A stretch of 61,033 nt of DNA, taken from a bacterium. Lineage in GTDB: Bacteria; Joyebacterota; Joyebacteria; Joyebacterales; Joyebacteraceae. The notes under the pieces are model-generated. The model ran no database searches. It was not told the DNA's origin and worked only from the letters and a program-made list of their open reading frames with translations. A program made the translations under genes and the position numbers. Positions 51,776 to 61,033 of this stretch are shown here, piece by piece (position 1 is the stretch's first letter; each line of letters opens with the position of its first letter). The stretch spans positions 1 to 61,033 of the forward strand of contig JALGWI010000009.1 in NCBI GenBank assembly GCA_025774245.1. The letters run 5' to 3'.

Positions 51776-53602
51776 CTAGAAGTACATGTCCCGGAAGTCC
51801 TCTATGTTGGCCCCCGCCATGAGCCCCTCGAGCCACGACGAGAAGATCTGGAGTCGCTTGCGCTGGAGGAGCTGCCCCATGATCTGGTCCTCCTGCGCGG
51901 CGAAGGCCTCCTCGTCGGCGGCCACCTTCTCCTCGACCCTCATGACGTAGAACCGCTCCGGCGTCGTCGTGGCGACGGCCCTGCTGGTCTCGCCCGTCCG
52001 GAGGCCGAACGCTGCCCCCGTGAACTCGGTGCCCCTGCCGATGCCGGGCACGGCATCGCGGCGACTGACGAGGCCTGACTCCCTGATCGTGTACCCGTGC
52101 TCGTCGGCCGCTTCCTCGAGGGTCGCTCCGGAAGCGACCCGCGTCGCGATCTCGGTAGCGATCGCCTCGGCCCGCTCCTTCTGCCTCTCGGCCACGAGCG
52201 CGCGCTGCGCCGGATGGTCGACGCCGGTCTCGTCGGCCTCGGAGGCCAGCTGCTCGAAGGTGGGGAGGAAGCTCGGCGACCGCTCGGCGACCTCGAAGAC
52301 GTAGTACGAGTCGACGGAGATGTAGGGGCCGAGGATCGTCCCGGGCTCGCTGTCGAAGGCGAGCTTCACGGCCGGCCGCATGTTGCCGACCATCGGGATG
52401 TATCGATCGTTCGGGAACGGCGGCGTGGTCTGGACCTCGAATCCGGCCTCCGCTGCCGCCGCCTCGAGTCCGTCCCCGGCGGCCGCCTCGCCCAGCGCGG
52501 CCACCTGCTCCTCGATCTCGATGAGCGTCTCGTCACTCGCGCGGATCTCCATGAGGATGTGGCGCGCGTGGATCTCCTCGCTATCGCCGACACCGCGCTT
52601 GTCCTCGATCTGGATGATGTGGTAGCCGAACCGCGTCTTGACCGGCGCGCTCACCTCGCCGACGGGCAGCGAGAACGCCACCTCTTCGAACTCGGCGGCC
52701 ATCTTCCCGCGGCGGAAGTAGCCGAGGTCGCCACCCTCCGGTCCGCTCGGACCTTCGGAGTAGATCTCGGCGAGCGAGGCGAAGTCCTCGCCTTCGCGGA
52801 CAGCGTTCGCGAGGTCCTGCAGCCTCTGGACGACGTCCTGCTCGTCGAGATCGCTCGGCCCCTTCATGAAGCGCACGAGTCTCAGGGTCGCCGTGGGCGG
52901 CCGCTCGAAGTCCTCGTGGTTCTCGTCGAAGTAGACTCGAATCTCCTCCTCGGTCGGGAGGAGATCGGTGGTGCTGATCCTGTACGGCTCGATCTGCGCG
53001 TACTTCACGCTGACCTTCTCGTTCTGGGCGACGTACTCGGTCCAGACCTCGTTCTCGCTCACGAAGGCGGCCGACTGGATCTCCTGTTGCAGAAGCTGCC
53101 GCTTGAGGGTCTCGCGGTAGAGCTGCGCAACGCCCTCCCAGCGCTCGGGATGGAGCTGGATCTCGCGGTGGTAGACGTCGAGATCGAACTGCCCCTCCTC
53201 GGTCCGGAACGCCGGGGAGTTGTAGATCGTGGCGGGCGGGCTGGTCCAGAGCATCTCGAAGACGACGTCGTCCGGCACGTCGATCCCGAGTCGCTCGATC
53301 TCGTTCTGGATCAGGATGTCGGCCACCATGGTGTTCCACGCCTCTTCCCGGATGGCCTCCCTGGTCGCCTCGGAGATCGCGGTGTTGGTCCGCTGGGCGT
53401 ACTCCGTGAGCCGGCCCCTCACGGTCTCCGTGAAGGCGCGGTACGTGATCTCTACGCCGTCGACGCGTCCGAGCGTGCCCCGCTCGGGCGCGGCTCTCGA
53501 CCGGGAAATCCCCCGGCCCCAGCTGGCGAAGATGAAGCCGACGAAAGCCACGACGACGATCCAGAGAACGATCTTGGTGTTCGAACGCAGTGCGGCAAGC
53601 AT
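51776..53602 (-). CDS. PpiD/SurA-like peptidylprolyl isomerase, membrane-anchored
   Basis: 608 aa. A single N-terminal helix ([20 protein letters not shown]) is followed by a SurA-N-like chaperone segment (about 45-210) and one clear parvulin domain near 240-345 ([41 protein letters not shown]). A second, divergent parvulin-like part follows, beginning [12 protein letters not shown], and a helical C-terminus. The arrangement is that of PpiD or PrsA-type foldases that assist export and outer-membrane protein folding. This fits the many secreted repeat proteins in the window. It is transcribed divergently from the EF-G-like gene. Confidence 0.9.
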   Translation of the reverse strand: MLAALRSNTKIVLWIVVVAFVGFIFASWGRGISRSRAAPERGTLGRVDGVEITYRAFTETVRGRLTEYAQRTNTAISEATREAIREEAWNTMVADILIQNEIERLGIDVPDDVVFEMLWTSPPATIYNSPAFRTEEGQFDLDVYHREIQLHPERWEGVAQLYRETLKRQLLQQEIQSAAFVSENEVWTEYVAQNEKVSVKYAQIEPYRISTTDLLPTEEEIRVYFDENHEDFERPPTATLRLVRFMKGPSDLDEQDVVQRLQDLANAVREGEDFASLAEIYSEGPSGPEGGDLGYFRRGKMAAEFEEVAFSLPVGEVSAPVKTRFGYHIIQIEDKRGVGDSEEIHARHILMEIRASDETLIEIEEQVAALGEAAAGDGLEAAAAEAGFEVQTTPPFPNDRYIPMVGNMRPAVKLAFDSEPGTILGPYISVDSYYVFEVAERSPSFLPTFEQLASEADETGVDHPAQRALVAERQKERAEAIATEIATRVASGATLEEAADEHGYTIRESGLVSRRDAVPGIGRGTEFTGAAFGLRTGETSRAVATTTPERFYVMRVEEKVAADEEAFAAQEDQIMGQLLQRKRLQIFSSWLEGLMAGANIEDFRDMYF

Positions 53603-53680
53603 GTGACGGTGCCTCCACGCTTTCGCGCCGGTGGTGTCAACGGAAGGCCCTCCCCGAAAGAGGGCCGTGGTCGCGAGTAA

Positions 53681-53709
53681 AAGATACCACGGCCTCCGGG
53701 GGCGCGCAA
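53681..53709 (-). promoter_or_regulatory. Sigma70-type promoter of the foldase gene
   Basis: Minus strand TTGCGC-N17-TATCTT. It starts a leader of about 70 nt containing a GGCCCT/AGGGCC hairpin (near 53646-53666). Confidence 0.6.
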
Positions 53710-53730
53710 GCGCAATGTCCTAGTTTCCGG

Positions 53731-53759
53731 TTGACGAAGGCTCGATATGCTGGTATCTT
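53731..53759 (+). promoter_or_regulatory. Sigma70-type promoter of the EF-G-like gene
   Basis: TTGACG-N17-TATCTT, 72 nt before ATG 53832, back to back with the minus-strand promoter at 53681-53709. Confidence 0.65.
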
Positions 53760-53831
53760 CTAGCGTTTGATATCGCTCCACAGGGAGCTTCCCGGGAACA
53801 ACGGCTGGCCGGCATTTCGGAAGGAAGGACC

Positions 53832-55913
53832 ATGAAGTCCCCCTCTCCAGACAAGATCAGAAACGTGGCGCTCGTGGCTCACGGCGGCGCGGGCAAGACC
53901 ATGCTCGCAGAAGCGATGCTCTTCACTGGCGGGTCGGTGGCGAGGATGGGACGGGTGGATGACGGCTCCGCGTCGCTCGACTACGCCGAGAACGAGAAGC
54001 GGCGTCAGATCTCCATCAACCTCGGCATCGCCTACGTGAACTGGAACGGCACGAAGATCAACGTGCTCGACTGCCCCGGTTACGCCGACTTCTACGGCGA
54101 CGTGAGGGCCGGCCTCAGGGTCGCCGACTCCGCGATCATGGTCTTGGCGGCGCCGTCGGGCGTCGAGGTCGGGACGGAGCTCGTGTGGCAGTTCCTCGAC
54201 CAGATGGGCCTTCCGCGCATGATCTGCGTGAACAAGATGGACAAAGAGCACGCGGACTACCGCAAGTGCCTCGACCAGTGCGTCGAGCTTCTGGGCGCCC
54301 GCCCGGCCCCGGTCGTGATCCCGATGGGAGCGGCCGACGGTCTCAAGGGCGTCGTCGACCTCATCGAGGGGAAGGCGTACATTGCTGACGGGCCCGGGAA
54401 GCACAAGAAGGTAGACGTGCCGGCCGACATGGCCGACGAGGTCGCTGAGCTCCGAAACCAGCTCATCGAGGTCGCGGCGGAGTCGGACGAGGCGCTGATG
54501 GAGAAGTTCTTCGGCGACGAGGCACTCTCGCCCGAGGAGATCAAGCGGGGACTCCGGGCCGGCGTGGCGGCTGCCACGATCGTGCCCGTCGTAGCGACGG
54601 CGGCCGACTCGACGGTCGGCGTCGAGCCGCTCATGAATACCATCGCGGACATCATGCCGTCTCCGGCCGACATACTCGAGGTGATGGGAAAGAAGCCCGG
54701 GAGCGAGGACGAAGCGAAGCGCGCGCCCACTCTCGACGCGCCGTTCTCCGCGCTAATCTTCAAGACGGTGGCCGAGCAGCACGTCGGCGAGCTGTCGTTC
54801 TTCCGCGTCTACTCGGGAACCGTGAGCGCGGGGGACGAGGTCCTCAACTCGTCGAAGGACGAGAGCGAGCGGATGGGGCAGATCCACGCGCTGATCGGTC
54901 GCGAGCGCAAGGAGTTGGAGGTGGTCACGGCAGGCGACATCGCCGGCGTCGTCAAGCTCAAGAAGACGTCGACGGGCGACACGCTCTGCGCGAAGTCGAA
55001 CCCGATCGTCCTGCCGCCGGTCGACTTCCCGAAGCCCGTCCTCGCGGTCGCCGTGGCGGCGAAGTCGAAGGGCGACGAGGAGAAGATCAACGCGGGTCTC
55101 CTGAAGCTCCACGAGGAGGACCCGACGTTCGGCATGGCGTACGACCCGGTCATCAGACAGACGATCGTGTCGGGCCTGGGCGACCTTCACCTCGACGTCA
55201 TGATCGAGAAGCTCAAGGACAAGTTCGGCGTCGAGGTCAACAGGGAGAAGCCGAGGATTCCCTTCCGCGAGACGATCACCTCGACGGCCAAGGCCGAGGG
55301 GAAATACAAGAAGCAGACGGGCGGGCGCGGCCAGTTCGGCGTCGCGTGGCTCAGGCTCGAGCCGCGGGAGCGCGGGGCCGGATTCGAGTTCGCCAACGAG
55401 GTCGTCGGCGGATCGATTCCCTCGAAGTTCATCCCGGCCGTGCAGAAGGGCGTGCTCGAGCGGATGGGACGCGGCGTCATCGCCGGGTATCCGGTCGTCG
55501 ACGTCCTCGCGGCCGTCTACGACGGGAAGTACCACTCGGTAGACTCCTCCGAGATGGCCTTCAAGATGGCCGGGTCGATCGCGTTCAAGGAGGCGGCGGC
55601 CGAGGCGAGGGTGGTTCTTCTCGAGCCGGTCTACGACATCACCGTCGTTGTTCCCGATGAGTTCCTGGGCGACGTCATGAGCGACGTCTCGTCGCGCCGG
55701 GGCAAGATCAGGGAGACCGGCCAGGAGGGGCGCTACCAGGTCGTGAAGGCCCAGGTCCCGCTGGCCGAGCTCTACATGTACTCGACGCACCTCCGGTCGA
55801 TCACCGGAGGGCGCGGCTATCACGAGCAGGAGTTCTCGCACTACGAGCAGGTACCGGCCGACGTCCAGGCCAAGGTTGTGGCGGAGTCGGGCCAGCCGGC
55901 CGAGACTGAGTAG
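53832..55913 (+). CDS. Elongation factor G-like GTPase (EF-G-2 type)
   Basis: 693 aa, AAGGAAGG ribosome site. Five-domain EF-G layout with P-loop AHGGAGKTML, G3 motif DCPGYADF, G4 NKMD, and the EF-G domain IV/V regions (GRGQFGVAWL, VRLLEPVYDI-like segment, RRGKIRETGQ). The G3 His that normally positions the catalytic water is Tyr84, and the P-loop lacks the usual AHIDAGKTT. Both features are typical of EF-G-2/FusA2 paralogs rather than canonical EF-G (family knowledge). It may have a specialised role in translation or ribosome biology with slow GTP hydrolysis. A canonical fusA should exist elsewhere in the genome. Confidence 0.9.
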   Translation: MKSPSPDKIRNVALVAHGGAGKTMLAEAMLFTGGSVARMGRVDDGSASLDYAENEKRRQISINLGIAYVNWNGTKINVLDCPGYADFYGDVRAGLRVADSAIMVLAAPSGVEVGTELVWQFLDQMGLPRMICVNKMDKEHADYRKCLDQCVELLGARPAPVVIPMGAADGLKGVVDLIEGKAYIADGPGKHKKVDVPADMADEVAELRNQLIEVAAESDEALMEKFFGDEALSPEEIKRGLRAGVAAATIVPVVATAADSTVGVEPLMNTIADIMPSPADILEVMGKKPGSEDEAKRAPTLDAPFSALIFKTVAEQHVGELSFFRVYSGTVSAGDEVLNSSKDESERMGQIHALIGRERKELEVVTAGDIAGVVKLKKTSTGDTLCAKSNPIVLPPVDFPKPVLAVAVAAKSKGDEEKINAGLLKLHEEDPTFGMAYDPVIRQTIVSGLGDLHLDVMIEKLKDKFGVEVNREKPRIPFRETITSTAKAEGKYKKQTGGRGQFGVAWLRLEPRERGAGFEFANEVVGGSIPSKFIPAVQKGVLERMGRGVIAGYPVVDVLAAVYDGKYHSVDSSEMAFKMAGSIAFKEAAAEARVVLLEPVYDITVVVPDEFLGDVMSDVSSRRGKIRETGQEGRYQVVKAQVPLAELYMYSTHLRSITGGRGYHEQEFSHYEQVPADVQAKVVAESGQPAETE

Positions 55914-56014
55914 AGTACCGTCGGGCCCGGCCGGACGCGTTGTCGTACGGGGAGGGCCCGAAGGCTCTCGAAGGGTGCTCGCCCTTGCGGGGCATCTGGA
56001 TGGGGAGGGATCGG

Positions 56015-56770
56015 ATGTCAGGACACTCGAAGTGGGCCAGCATCAAGCATAAGAAGGCGGCAGTGGACGCCAAGCGCGGGAAGCTCTTCAACCGTCATGC
56101 CAGGCTGATCGAGGTGGCGGCGCGCGAGGGCGGTCCCGACATGAACACGAACATCCGCCTCAGGACCGCGGTGCAGGGAGCGCGCGACGCCAACATGCCG
56201 AACGACAAGATCGACAAGGCGATCGCGAAGGGCTCCGGGAAGGTCAAGGGCGTCACCTACGAGTCGGTCGTCTACGAGGCGTACGGCCCGGACGGCGTGG
56301 CGCTCATCATCGATGTCCTGACCGACAACAAGAACCGCACCGTCGGCGAGATCCGTAACATCCTTCAGAAGCACGCCGGGCATCTCGGCGAGGGCGGTAG
56401 CGTCGCCTGGAACTTCACGCAGAAGGGCATCATCACGATTCCCGTCGAGGGGAACGAGGAGGACAGGATCCTCGAGGTCGTGCTCGAGGCGGGCGCCGAG
56501 GATCTCAAGACTGAGGGGGAGAGTTTCGAGATCACCACGGAGCCGAAGGATTTCGGCTCGGTGCGCGAGGCCCTGAACACGGCCGGCATCGACGTCAACC
56601 ACGCCGAGGTCACGAGGGTCCCGGGCACGACGGTCCAGCTCGAGGAGAAGAACGCGAGGAAGGTCCTCCGGCTCATGGACACCCTCGACGACCAGGACGA
56701 CGTCCAGAACGTCTCCGCGAACTTCGATATCTCCGATGAGATCATGGAGGCCCTCAAGGACGAGGAGTAG
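56015..56770 (+). CDS. yebC: YebC/PmpR family protein (TACO1-like)
   Basis: 251 aa from ATG 56015 (GGGGAGGGATCGG upstream), which gives the family start SGHSKWASIKHKKAAVDAKR. Later motifs NMPNDKIDKAI, YEAYGPDGVALIIDVLTDN, GGSVAWNFTQKG and LMDTLDDQDDVQNVSANF match. Family members relieve ribosome stalling at proline-rich stretches, and some were described as transcriptional regulators. The neighbourhood yebC-ruvC-ruvA-ruvB is a classical conserved order. Confidence 0.96.
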   Translation: MSGHSKWASIKHKKAAVDAKRGKLFNRHARLIEVAAREGGPDMNTNIRLRTAVQGARDANMPNDKIDKAIAKGSGKVKGVTYESVVYEAYGPDGVALIIDVLTDNKNRTVGEIRNILQKHAGHLGEGGSVAWNFTQKGIITIPVEGNEEDRILEVVLEAGAEDLKTEGESFEITTEPKDFGSVREALNTAGIDVNHAEVTRVPGTTVQLEEKNARKVLRLMDTLDDQDDVQNVSANFDISDEIMEALKDEE

Positions 56771-56862
56771 CGCGGCGTCGGCGAGCAGCGCCGGGTCCGT
56801 GCCGTTCCTCTCGCGTGTCGTTCATCACGCATGCCGGGCCTCCGGAAGCGAGGCAGTCCGCC

Positions 56863-57360
56863 GTGGCCGACAGGAAGATCGTGCTCGGCGTCGACCCCGG
56901 TACGATCGTGACCGGGTTCGGGGTCGTTTCGGAGGAGAAGGGCCGCCTCGAGGCCCTCGGCTGGAGCAGCGTCAGAACCTCACCGCGCGCGCCGCTCGCG
57001 GAGCGCTTGAGCGAGATCCACGCAGAGGTCGTCCGCCAGATCGAGATCCACCGACCTGACGAGGTCGCCGTCGAGAACGTGTTCCAGGCCAGAAACGTGA
57101 AGTCGGCTCTCATGCTCGGCCACGCGCGGGGCGTCGCGCTCCTCGCGGCCGCGCAGGCCGGCGTCGACGTGTTCGAGTACGCGCCGCGAGAGGTGAAGCT
57201 CTCCGTCGTCGGGACCGGATCGGCCACGAAGGCGCAGGTCGCCTCGATGGTCTCGAGGCTCCTCGGGGTCGCGACCGAAGAGATGCGGGACGACGAGTCG
57301 GACGCGATCGCCGTCGCGATCTGCCACATCCACAAGATGAGCGGAGCGTCCATCCGATGA
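56863..57360 (+). CDS. ruvC: Crossover junction endodeoxyribonuclease RuvC
   Basis: 165 aa from GTG 56863, chosen to fit the family length and the start ADRKIVLGVDPG; an upstream GTG 16 codons earlier has no ribosome site. Catalytic acids are visible in GVDPGT, AVENVF and near the end in RDDESDAIAVA. It cuts Holliday junctions in complex with RuvAB. It overlaps ruvA by 4 nt (ATGA). Confidence 0.96.
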   Translation: MADRKIVLGVDPGTIVTGFGVVSEEKGRLEALGWSSVRTSPRAPLAERLSEIHAEVVRQIEIHRPDEVAVENVFQARNVKSALMLGHARGVALLAAAQAGVDVFEYAPREVKLSVVGTGSATKAQVASMVSRLLGVATEEMRDDESDAIAVAICHIHKMSGASIR

Positions 57361-57950
57361 TCGCCCAACTCCGTGGAACACTCCTCTCGAAGACGCCCGC
57401 CGAGATCGTCGTCGACGTCGGCGGTATCGGTTTCCGCATGCTCGTTCCGCTCTCGACCTTCCGCGAGGTCGGGAAGGAAGGAGGGACGGTCCGCCTCCTC
57501 ACGTACCTCCACGTTCGCGAGGACGCCCTCGGTCTCTTCGGCTTCGTGACGGAGGCCGAGCGCACGATCTTCCGTGAGCTCATCTCGGTCTCCGGCATCG
57601 GCCCGAAGCTCGGGCTGGCGGTCCTCTCCGGCCTCTCGCCGGAGATCTTCCACCGTGCGGTCATCGAGGAGGACCTCGGGCTCTTGACAAGCATCTCCGG
57701 AATAGGTAAGAAGACGGCACAGCGCATGATCGTCGAGCTCAAGGACAAGCTCTCGGGGCTGGACGTCTCGTCGATCGGCGGCACCGCGGAACCGGGGCAG
57801 GAAGAGATCGGCGACGCGGTCCTGGCGCTCGTCGCCCTCGGGATGCATCGGGCGACGGCGCGCGAGGCCGTCCTCAAGGTCCAGACCGAGGCCGGCGGCG
57901 ACCTCCCCGTCGAGGAGCTGGTCAGGCGGGCGCTCAGGAAGGGAAGCTAG
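57357..57950 (+). CDS. ruvA: Holliday junction branch migration protein RuvA
   Basis: 197 aa. The N-terminal OB fold begins MIAQLRGTL. Two helix-hairpin-helix motifs ([37 protein letters not shown]) bind DNA. The C-terminal RuvB-contact domain begins around [14 protein letters not shown]. It is translationally coupled to ruvC. Confidence 0.97.
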   Translation: MIAQLRGTLLSKTPAEIVVDVGGIGFRMLVPLSTFREVGKEGGTVRLLTYLHVREDALGLFGFVTEAERTIFRELISVSGIGPKLGLAVLSGLSPEIFHRAVIEEDLGLLTSISGIGKKTAQRMIVELKDKLSGLDVSSIGGTAEPGQEEIGDAVLALVALGMHRATAREAVLKVQTEAGGDLPVEELVRRALRKGS

Positions 57951-57966
57951 CGCGAGGGGAAGCGAC

Positions 57967-58995
57967 ATGGAGAGCCAGACCCCCAGAGGCGTGACGACAT
58001 CGAGCCTCTCGACCGACGACGTGACGTACGACAGGGCCCTGAGACCCGCGCAGTTCTCGGAGTTCGTGGGCCAGGAGACGCTCAAGGACAACCTCAAGGT
58101 CTTCATCCAGGCGGCCAGGAAGCGCGACGAGCCCCTGGACCACTGCCTCTTCTACGGCCCGCCGGGGCTCGGCAAGACGACGCTCGCGCACATCATCGCG
58201 ACGGAGATGGGAACCGATCTCCAGGCGACGTCCGGCCCAGTCATCGAGAGGCCTTACGACCTCACCGGCATTCTCACGAATCTCAAGCGTGGCGACATCC
58301 TCTTCATCGACGAGATCCACCGGCTTCAGCACGTGGTCGAGGAGTATCTCTATCCGGCCATGGAGGACTTCTCGGTCGACATCGTCCTCGACAAGGGGCC
58401 GGCGGCCAGAAACGTCAAGCTCAACCTCGAGCACTTCACGCTCGTCGGCGCGACGACGCGGGCCGGGCTCCTCACGTCGCCGCTCCGGTCGCGCTTCGGC
58501 GTCTCCCAGAGGCTGAACTACTACAACCCGGACGAGCTCGCGCAGATCGTCCGCCGGTCGGCCGAGATCCTGAACGTCCCGATCGACGATGACGGCGCGT
58601 TCGAAATCGCCCGGCGCTCCCGCGGGACCCCGCGGATCGCCAACCGGCTCCTCCGGAGGGTGCGCGACTTCGCCGAGGTCATGGGGGACGGCCGCGTCAC
58701 GGCGACGGTCGCCCACGAGTCGCTCCTGAGGCTCGAGGTCGACGAACGCGGCCTCGACGAGATGGATCGGCGGATCCTCGAGGCGGTGATCCAGCGCTTC
58801 GGCGGCGGCCCGGTCGGGATCAAGAGCCTGGCGGTCGCTGTCGGGGAGGAGGCGGAGACGATCGAGGAGATCTACGAACCGTTCCTCATCCAGGAGGGCC
58901 TCCTCAAGCGAACGTCGCGCGGGCGCGAGGCGACGCCCTCGGCGCACGAGTACTTCGGCGCCGGCGCACCCGGGGAGCAGGCGAAGCTGCTCTAG
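57967..58995 (+). CDS. ruvB: Holliday junction branch migration ATPase RuvB
   Basis: 342 aa. Family start with [21 protein letters not shown], Walker [12 protein letters not shown], Walker [11 protein letters not shown], sensor-1 LVGATTRAG, arginine finger region SPLRSRFG, and sensor-2 [13 protein letters not shown]. The C-terminal winged helix ends TPSAHEYFG. It is the motor of branch migration with RuvA, 16 bp after ruvA. Confidence 0.98.
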   Translation: MESQTPRGVTTSSLSTDDVTYDRALRPAQFSEFVGQETLKDNLKVFIQAARKRDEPLDHCLFYGPPGLGKTTLAHIIATEMGTDLQATSGPVIERPYDLTGILTNLKRGDILFIDEIHRLQHVVEEYLYPAMEDFSVDIVLDKGPAARNVKLNLEHFTLVGATTRAGLLTSPLRSRFGVSQRLNYYNPDELAQIVRRSAEILNVPIDDDGAFEIARRSRGTPRIANRLLRRVRDFAEVMGDGRVTATVAHESLLRLEVDERGLDEMDRRILEAVIQRFGGGPVGIKSLAVAVGEEAETIEEIYEPFLIQEGLLKRTSRGREATPSAHEYFGAGAPGEQAKLL

Positions 58996-59141
58996 TAGAG
59001 CCCGCATCGGTTCCTTCCTCCAGCTCAGTCAAACGCCGCCGACGCGGCTTAATCCGCTGGCAGGAAGACGCCGACGCGGGCAATCGGGCGGCGAGGGGCG
59101 TCTGGAGCTGCGGAGCGGTCTCACGAAGAGGGGAGGTCTCC

Positions 59142-59978
59142 GTGGCCAGACTGATCGTCTGCATAGCTGTCATCGTTTGTGTCTTCCTCGTCGTCGTTCT
59201 TCCGGACCTCGCGGGAGCGAGCTCCGAAGGGCGCGATCCGATCGCGGCAGGCGCGATCGAGGTGTCGGCGACCGACGGGTCGCCCGCCGATGCGTCACCG
59301 ATCGACGCGTCACAGAACGACGCGCCACCGACCGTGGAGTCCATCCTCGCGCGCTACGTCGAGGCGGTCGGCGGGCGCGAGACGCTCGAGGGAATCGAGT
59401 CGCGGGTCGCTTCGGGGCGGTTCATCGACGACCGGCCGTACGCGGGGCCGGTCGTGACCTCGCCGTTCGAGGCGCTCTGGAAGGCGCCCGACCGCCGGCT
59501 CTACGTGGAGCAGCGTGGGAGCGGCGACTACCTGGAGGGGTTCGAGGGCGGCTGCGCGTGGCGTTGCGAGGACGGGGAGCTGACGTTTCCCGACGACGTC
59601 GCGCGATCGAAGCGCTCCTGGCTGCTCGATCCCCGAGGCCCGCTTCGCATGCGGGAGCACTTCGGCGAGATGAGCCTCGCAGGTAGGCAGTGGCTCGCCG
59701 AGCACGATGCCGAGGTGTACGTCGTCGAGACCGACCGAGACGCGGCCCACTATTCGCTCCACTTCGACGCGGTGACCGGACTCCTGCTTCGGATCGGCTA
59801 CTACTGGGACCTGACGGACTACCGGAGCGTCGACGGCGTGAGGGTCCCGCATCGGGTCACCCTGAGCCGGAAGGGCGGGTCGAACACGTTCGTCTTCGAG
59901 GAGATCGAGCACAACGTCCCGATCGACGATGCGCGGTTCGCGGTGCCTGCGAAGCCGGCGAAGATCATGAGACTCTGA
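59142..59978 (+). CDS. Secreted LolA-like protein
   Basis: 278 aa, GTG start with GAGGGGAGG before it. The signal peptide or anchor is IVCIAVIVCVFLVVVL, ending near AGA. A short Asp/Ala/Ser/Pro linker (DGSPADASPIDASQNDAPP) leads to a domain beginning ILARYVEAVGGRETLEGIES. That opening and the beta-strand-rich remainder resemble LolA/LolB-like or outer-membrane lipoprotein-sorting folds often found in envelope proteins. The ligand is unknown. It sits between ruvB and queH with no obvious functional link. Confidence 0.75.
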   Translation: MARLIVCIAVIVCVFLVVVLPDLAGASSEGRDPIAAGAIEVSATDGSPADASPIDASQNDAPPTVESILARYVEAVGGRETLEGIESRVASGRFIDDRPYAGPVVTSPFEALWKAPDRRLYVEQRGSGDYLEGFEGGCAWRCEDGELTFPDDVARSKRSWLLDPRGPLRMREHFGEMSLAGRQWLAEHDAEVYVVETDRDAAHYSLHFDAVTGLLLRIGYYWDLTDYRSVDGVRVPHRVTLSRKGGSNTFVFEEIEHNVPIDDARFAVPAKPAKIMRL

Positions 59979-60058
59979 CGAGGGGGGCGCCCGGCCATCC
60001 CGGGGCTCCCGCGGCGCTCCCGCTCCCGGCGGGACCGCCGGAAGGACAGCCGCCACCG

Positions 60059-60595
60059 ATGAAGGTCCTCCTGCACGTCTGCTGCGGGCCGTGCGCGATC
60101 GTCCCGCTTCGCGATCTTCTCGCCGAGGGACACGAGGCCGACGCGGCTTTCGTCAACCCGAACATCCACCCGTACCAGGAGTTCCAGCGGAGGCTCGAGG
60201 CGAGCCGGCAGGTCGCCGACGCGATCGGCGTCGAGATCGTGTACGAGGATCCGTACGGGCTCACGGAGTTCCTTCGCGAGGTCGTCGGGCACGAGGAGGA
60301 GCGCTGCCCGATCTGCTATCGGATGCGCCTCGACCGCGTCGCCGGGATCGCAAGCGAACGCGGCTACGACGCTTTCACAACGACGATGCTCGTCTCGACC
60401 CAGCAGGACCACGAGGCGATCCGCGCCGCCGGAGAGGACGCGGCGAAGAGATACGGGGTGGCGTTCCTCTACCGGGACTTCCGCCCGAAGGTGATGGAGG
60501 GGGTTCGGGCCTCGAAGGAGATGGGCGTCTACCGTCAGCAGTATTGCGGTTGCATTTACAGTGAGTGGGAGCGCTTCCGGGACCAGAGGAGGTAG
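60059..60595 (+). CDS. queH: Epoxyqueuosine reductase QueH
   Basis: 178 aa from ATG 60059. The N-terminal LLHVCCGPC and later CPICY and QQYCGCIYSEWER supply the cysteines for the iron-sulfur and metal site of the QueH (DUF208) family. It performs the last step of queuosine synthesis in tRNA, replacing QueG. Its neighbour queA makes the epoxyqueuosine substrate, supporting the assignment. Confidence 0.95.
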   Translation: MKVLLHVCCGPCAIVPLRDLLAEGHEADAAFVNPNIHPYQEFQRRLEASRQVADAIGVEIVYEDPYGLTEFLREVVGHEEERCPICYRMRLDRVAGIASERGYDAFTTTMLVSTQQDHEAIRAAGEDAAKRYGVAFLYRDFRPKVMEGVRASKEMGVYRQQYCGCIYSEWERFRDQRR

Positions 60596-60626
60596 ACGCG
60601 GCGCCGTCGGGAAGGCGCCGCGAGCG

Positions 60627-61033
60627 ATGAAGACGTCCGATTTCGAATACGAGCTTCCGAAAGAGCTGATAGCCCAGTACCCCTCCGAAAGGCGCGACGA
60701 GTCGCGTCTTCTCGTTCTGGACCGCGGAAGCGGTGCGATCGCGCACCGCGTCTTCCGCGACATCGTCGAGTACCTGCGCCCGGGCGACGTCCTCGTCCTG
60801 AACGAGAGCGAGGTCATTCCCGCGAGACTCTTGGGCAGGAAGGCCGCGACCGGCGGGAAGGTCGAGATGTTCCTGCTGCGCGCCGTCGCCGCGGGGGAGG
60901 GCGCTCTGCCCAGGTGGGAGGTCCTCGTCCGGCCGGCCGCACGCGTGCGCGAGGGAACGATGCTCGAGTTCGGCAACGGGCGGCTCACGGCGCGCGTCGT
61001 CACGGAGCTGCCGGCGGGCAGGAGAGAGGTGGA
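60627..61033 (+). CDS. queA: S-adenosylmethionine:tRNA ribosyltransferase-isomerase, 3' end beyond window
   Basis: The first 135 codons from ATG 60627 begin MKTSDFEYELPKELIAQYP, and SERRDESRLLVLDR, VLVLNESEVIPARLLG and WEVLVRPA follow, all QueA hallmarks. The gene is open at the right edge of the window. It transfers the ribosyl moiety of S-adenosylmethionine to preQ1 in tRNA. It lies 31 bp after queH. Confidence 0.96.
   Translation, partial: MKTSDFEYELPKELIAQYPSERRDESRLLVLDRGSGAIAHRVFRDIVEYLRPGDVLVLNESEVIPARLLGRKAATGGKVEMFLLRAVAAGEGALPRWEVLVRPAARVREGTMLEFGNGRLTARVVTELPAGRREV

Noticed and set aside
59000-59130. Possible tRNA between ruvB and the LolA-like gene
   Set aside because: No cloverleaf with paired acceptor stem, anticodon arm and T-loop could be drawn. 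No tRNA was found elsewhere in the window.

Overview
The window is about 61 kb of high-GC bacterial chromosome. It is densely coded, with Shine-Dalgarno sites and recognisable sigma70-type promoters. The lineage looks like one of the uncultured FCB-related phyla (Eisenbacteria, Krumholzibacteriota or Latescibacterota type). Three proteins end in the FlgD-like/type A C-terminal sorting domain (PNPFNP ... SGVYF ... K-hydrophobic-K), there are dockerin-like and ASH/BACON-like repeats, and an ABC permease/M1 peptidase fusion pair. No rRNA, tRNA, CRISPR array, transposase or phage gene was seen. The taxonomic guess is inference from protein style only.

Region 1 (1-5.7 kb, minus strand): two tandem paralogous genes for large secreted repeat proteins. 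The downstream copy runs off the left edge. Each has the same sigma70 promoter and a roughly 170-nt leader with three conserved hairpins. Region 2 (5.9-14.1 kb, plus): an operon of one ABC ATPase and two paralogous ABC permease/M1 metallopeptidase fusions. Region 3 (14.2-20.3 kb): two tandem surface proteins of a family called SYQG here (one with an apparent frameshift in its signal peptide), then a DUF362-type membrane protein carrying a C-terminal sorting domain. Region 4 (20.3-24.3 kb): a radical SAM/SPASM protein, an orphan protein, a GIN-domain (DUF2807) lipoprotein and a small protein, closed by a strong terminator.

Region 5 (24.3-29.1 kb): a two-gene heterodimeric ABC exporter and a small membrane protein. 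Region 6 (29.1-32.4 kb, minus): a glycyl radical enzyme and its activating enzyme, probably expressed from a leaderless promoter. Region 7 (32.5-39.2 kb, plus): an apparent five-gene operon of two alkaline-phosphatase-superfamily proteins, a 64-aa ribbon-helix-helix-like protein, a three-helix membrane protein and a PHP phosphoesterase. This is the most system-like cluster of unknown purpose. Region 8 (39.2-45.9 kb): two more SYQG surface proteins flanking a small sorted protein, with promoter and operator-like dyads upstream.

Region 9 (45.9-51.7 kb) is core metabolism: dapL-like aminotransferase, folB, folK, deoxynucleoside kinase, panB, panC, a HIT protein and a LytR_C protein. Region 10 (51.8-61 kb) holds a PpiD/SurA-like foldase (minus), divergent from an EF-G-like GTPase followed by yebC, ruvC, ruvA, ruvB, a LolA-like secreted protein, queH and the start of queA. 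Biologically the window combines envelope and secretion functions (repeat proteins, peptidase transporter, exporter, foldase) with housekeeping genes for DNA repair, folate, pantothenate and queuosine synthesis.
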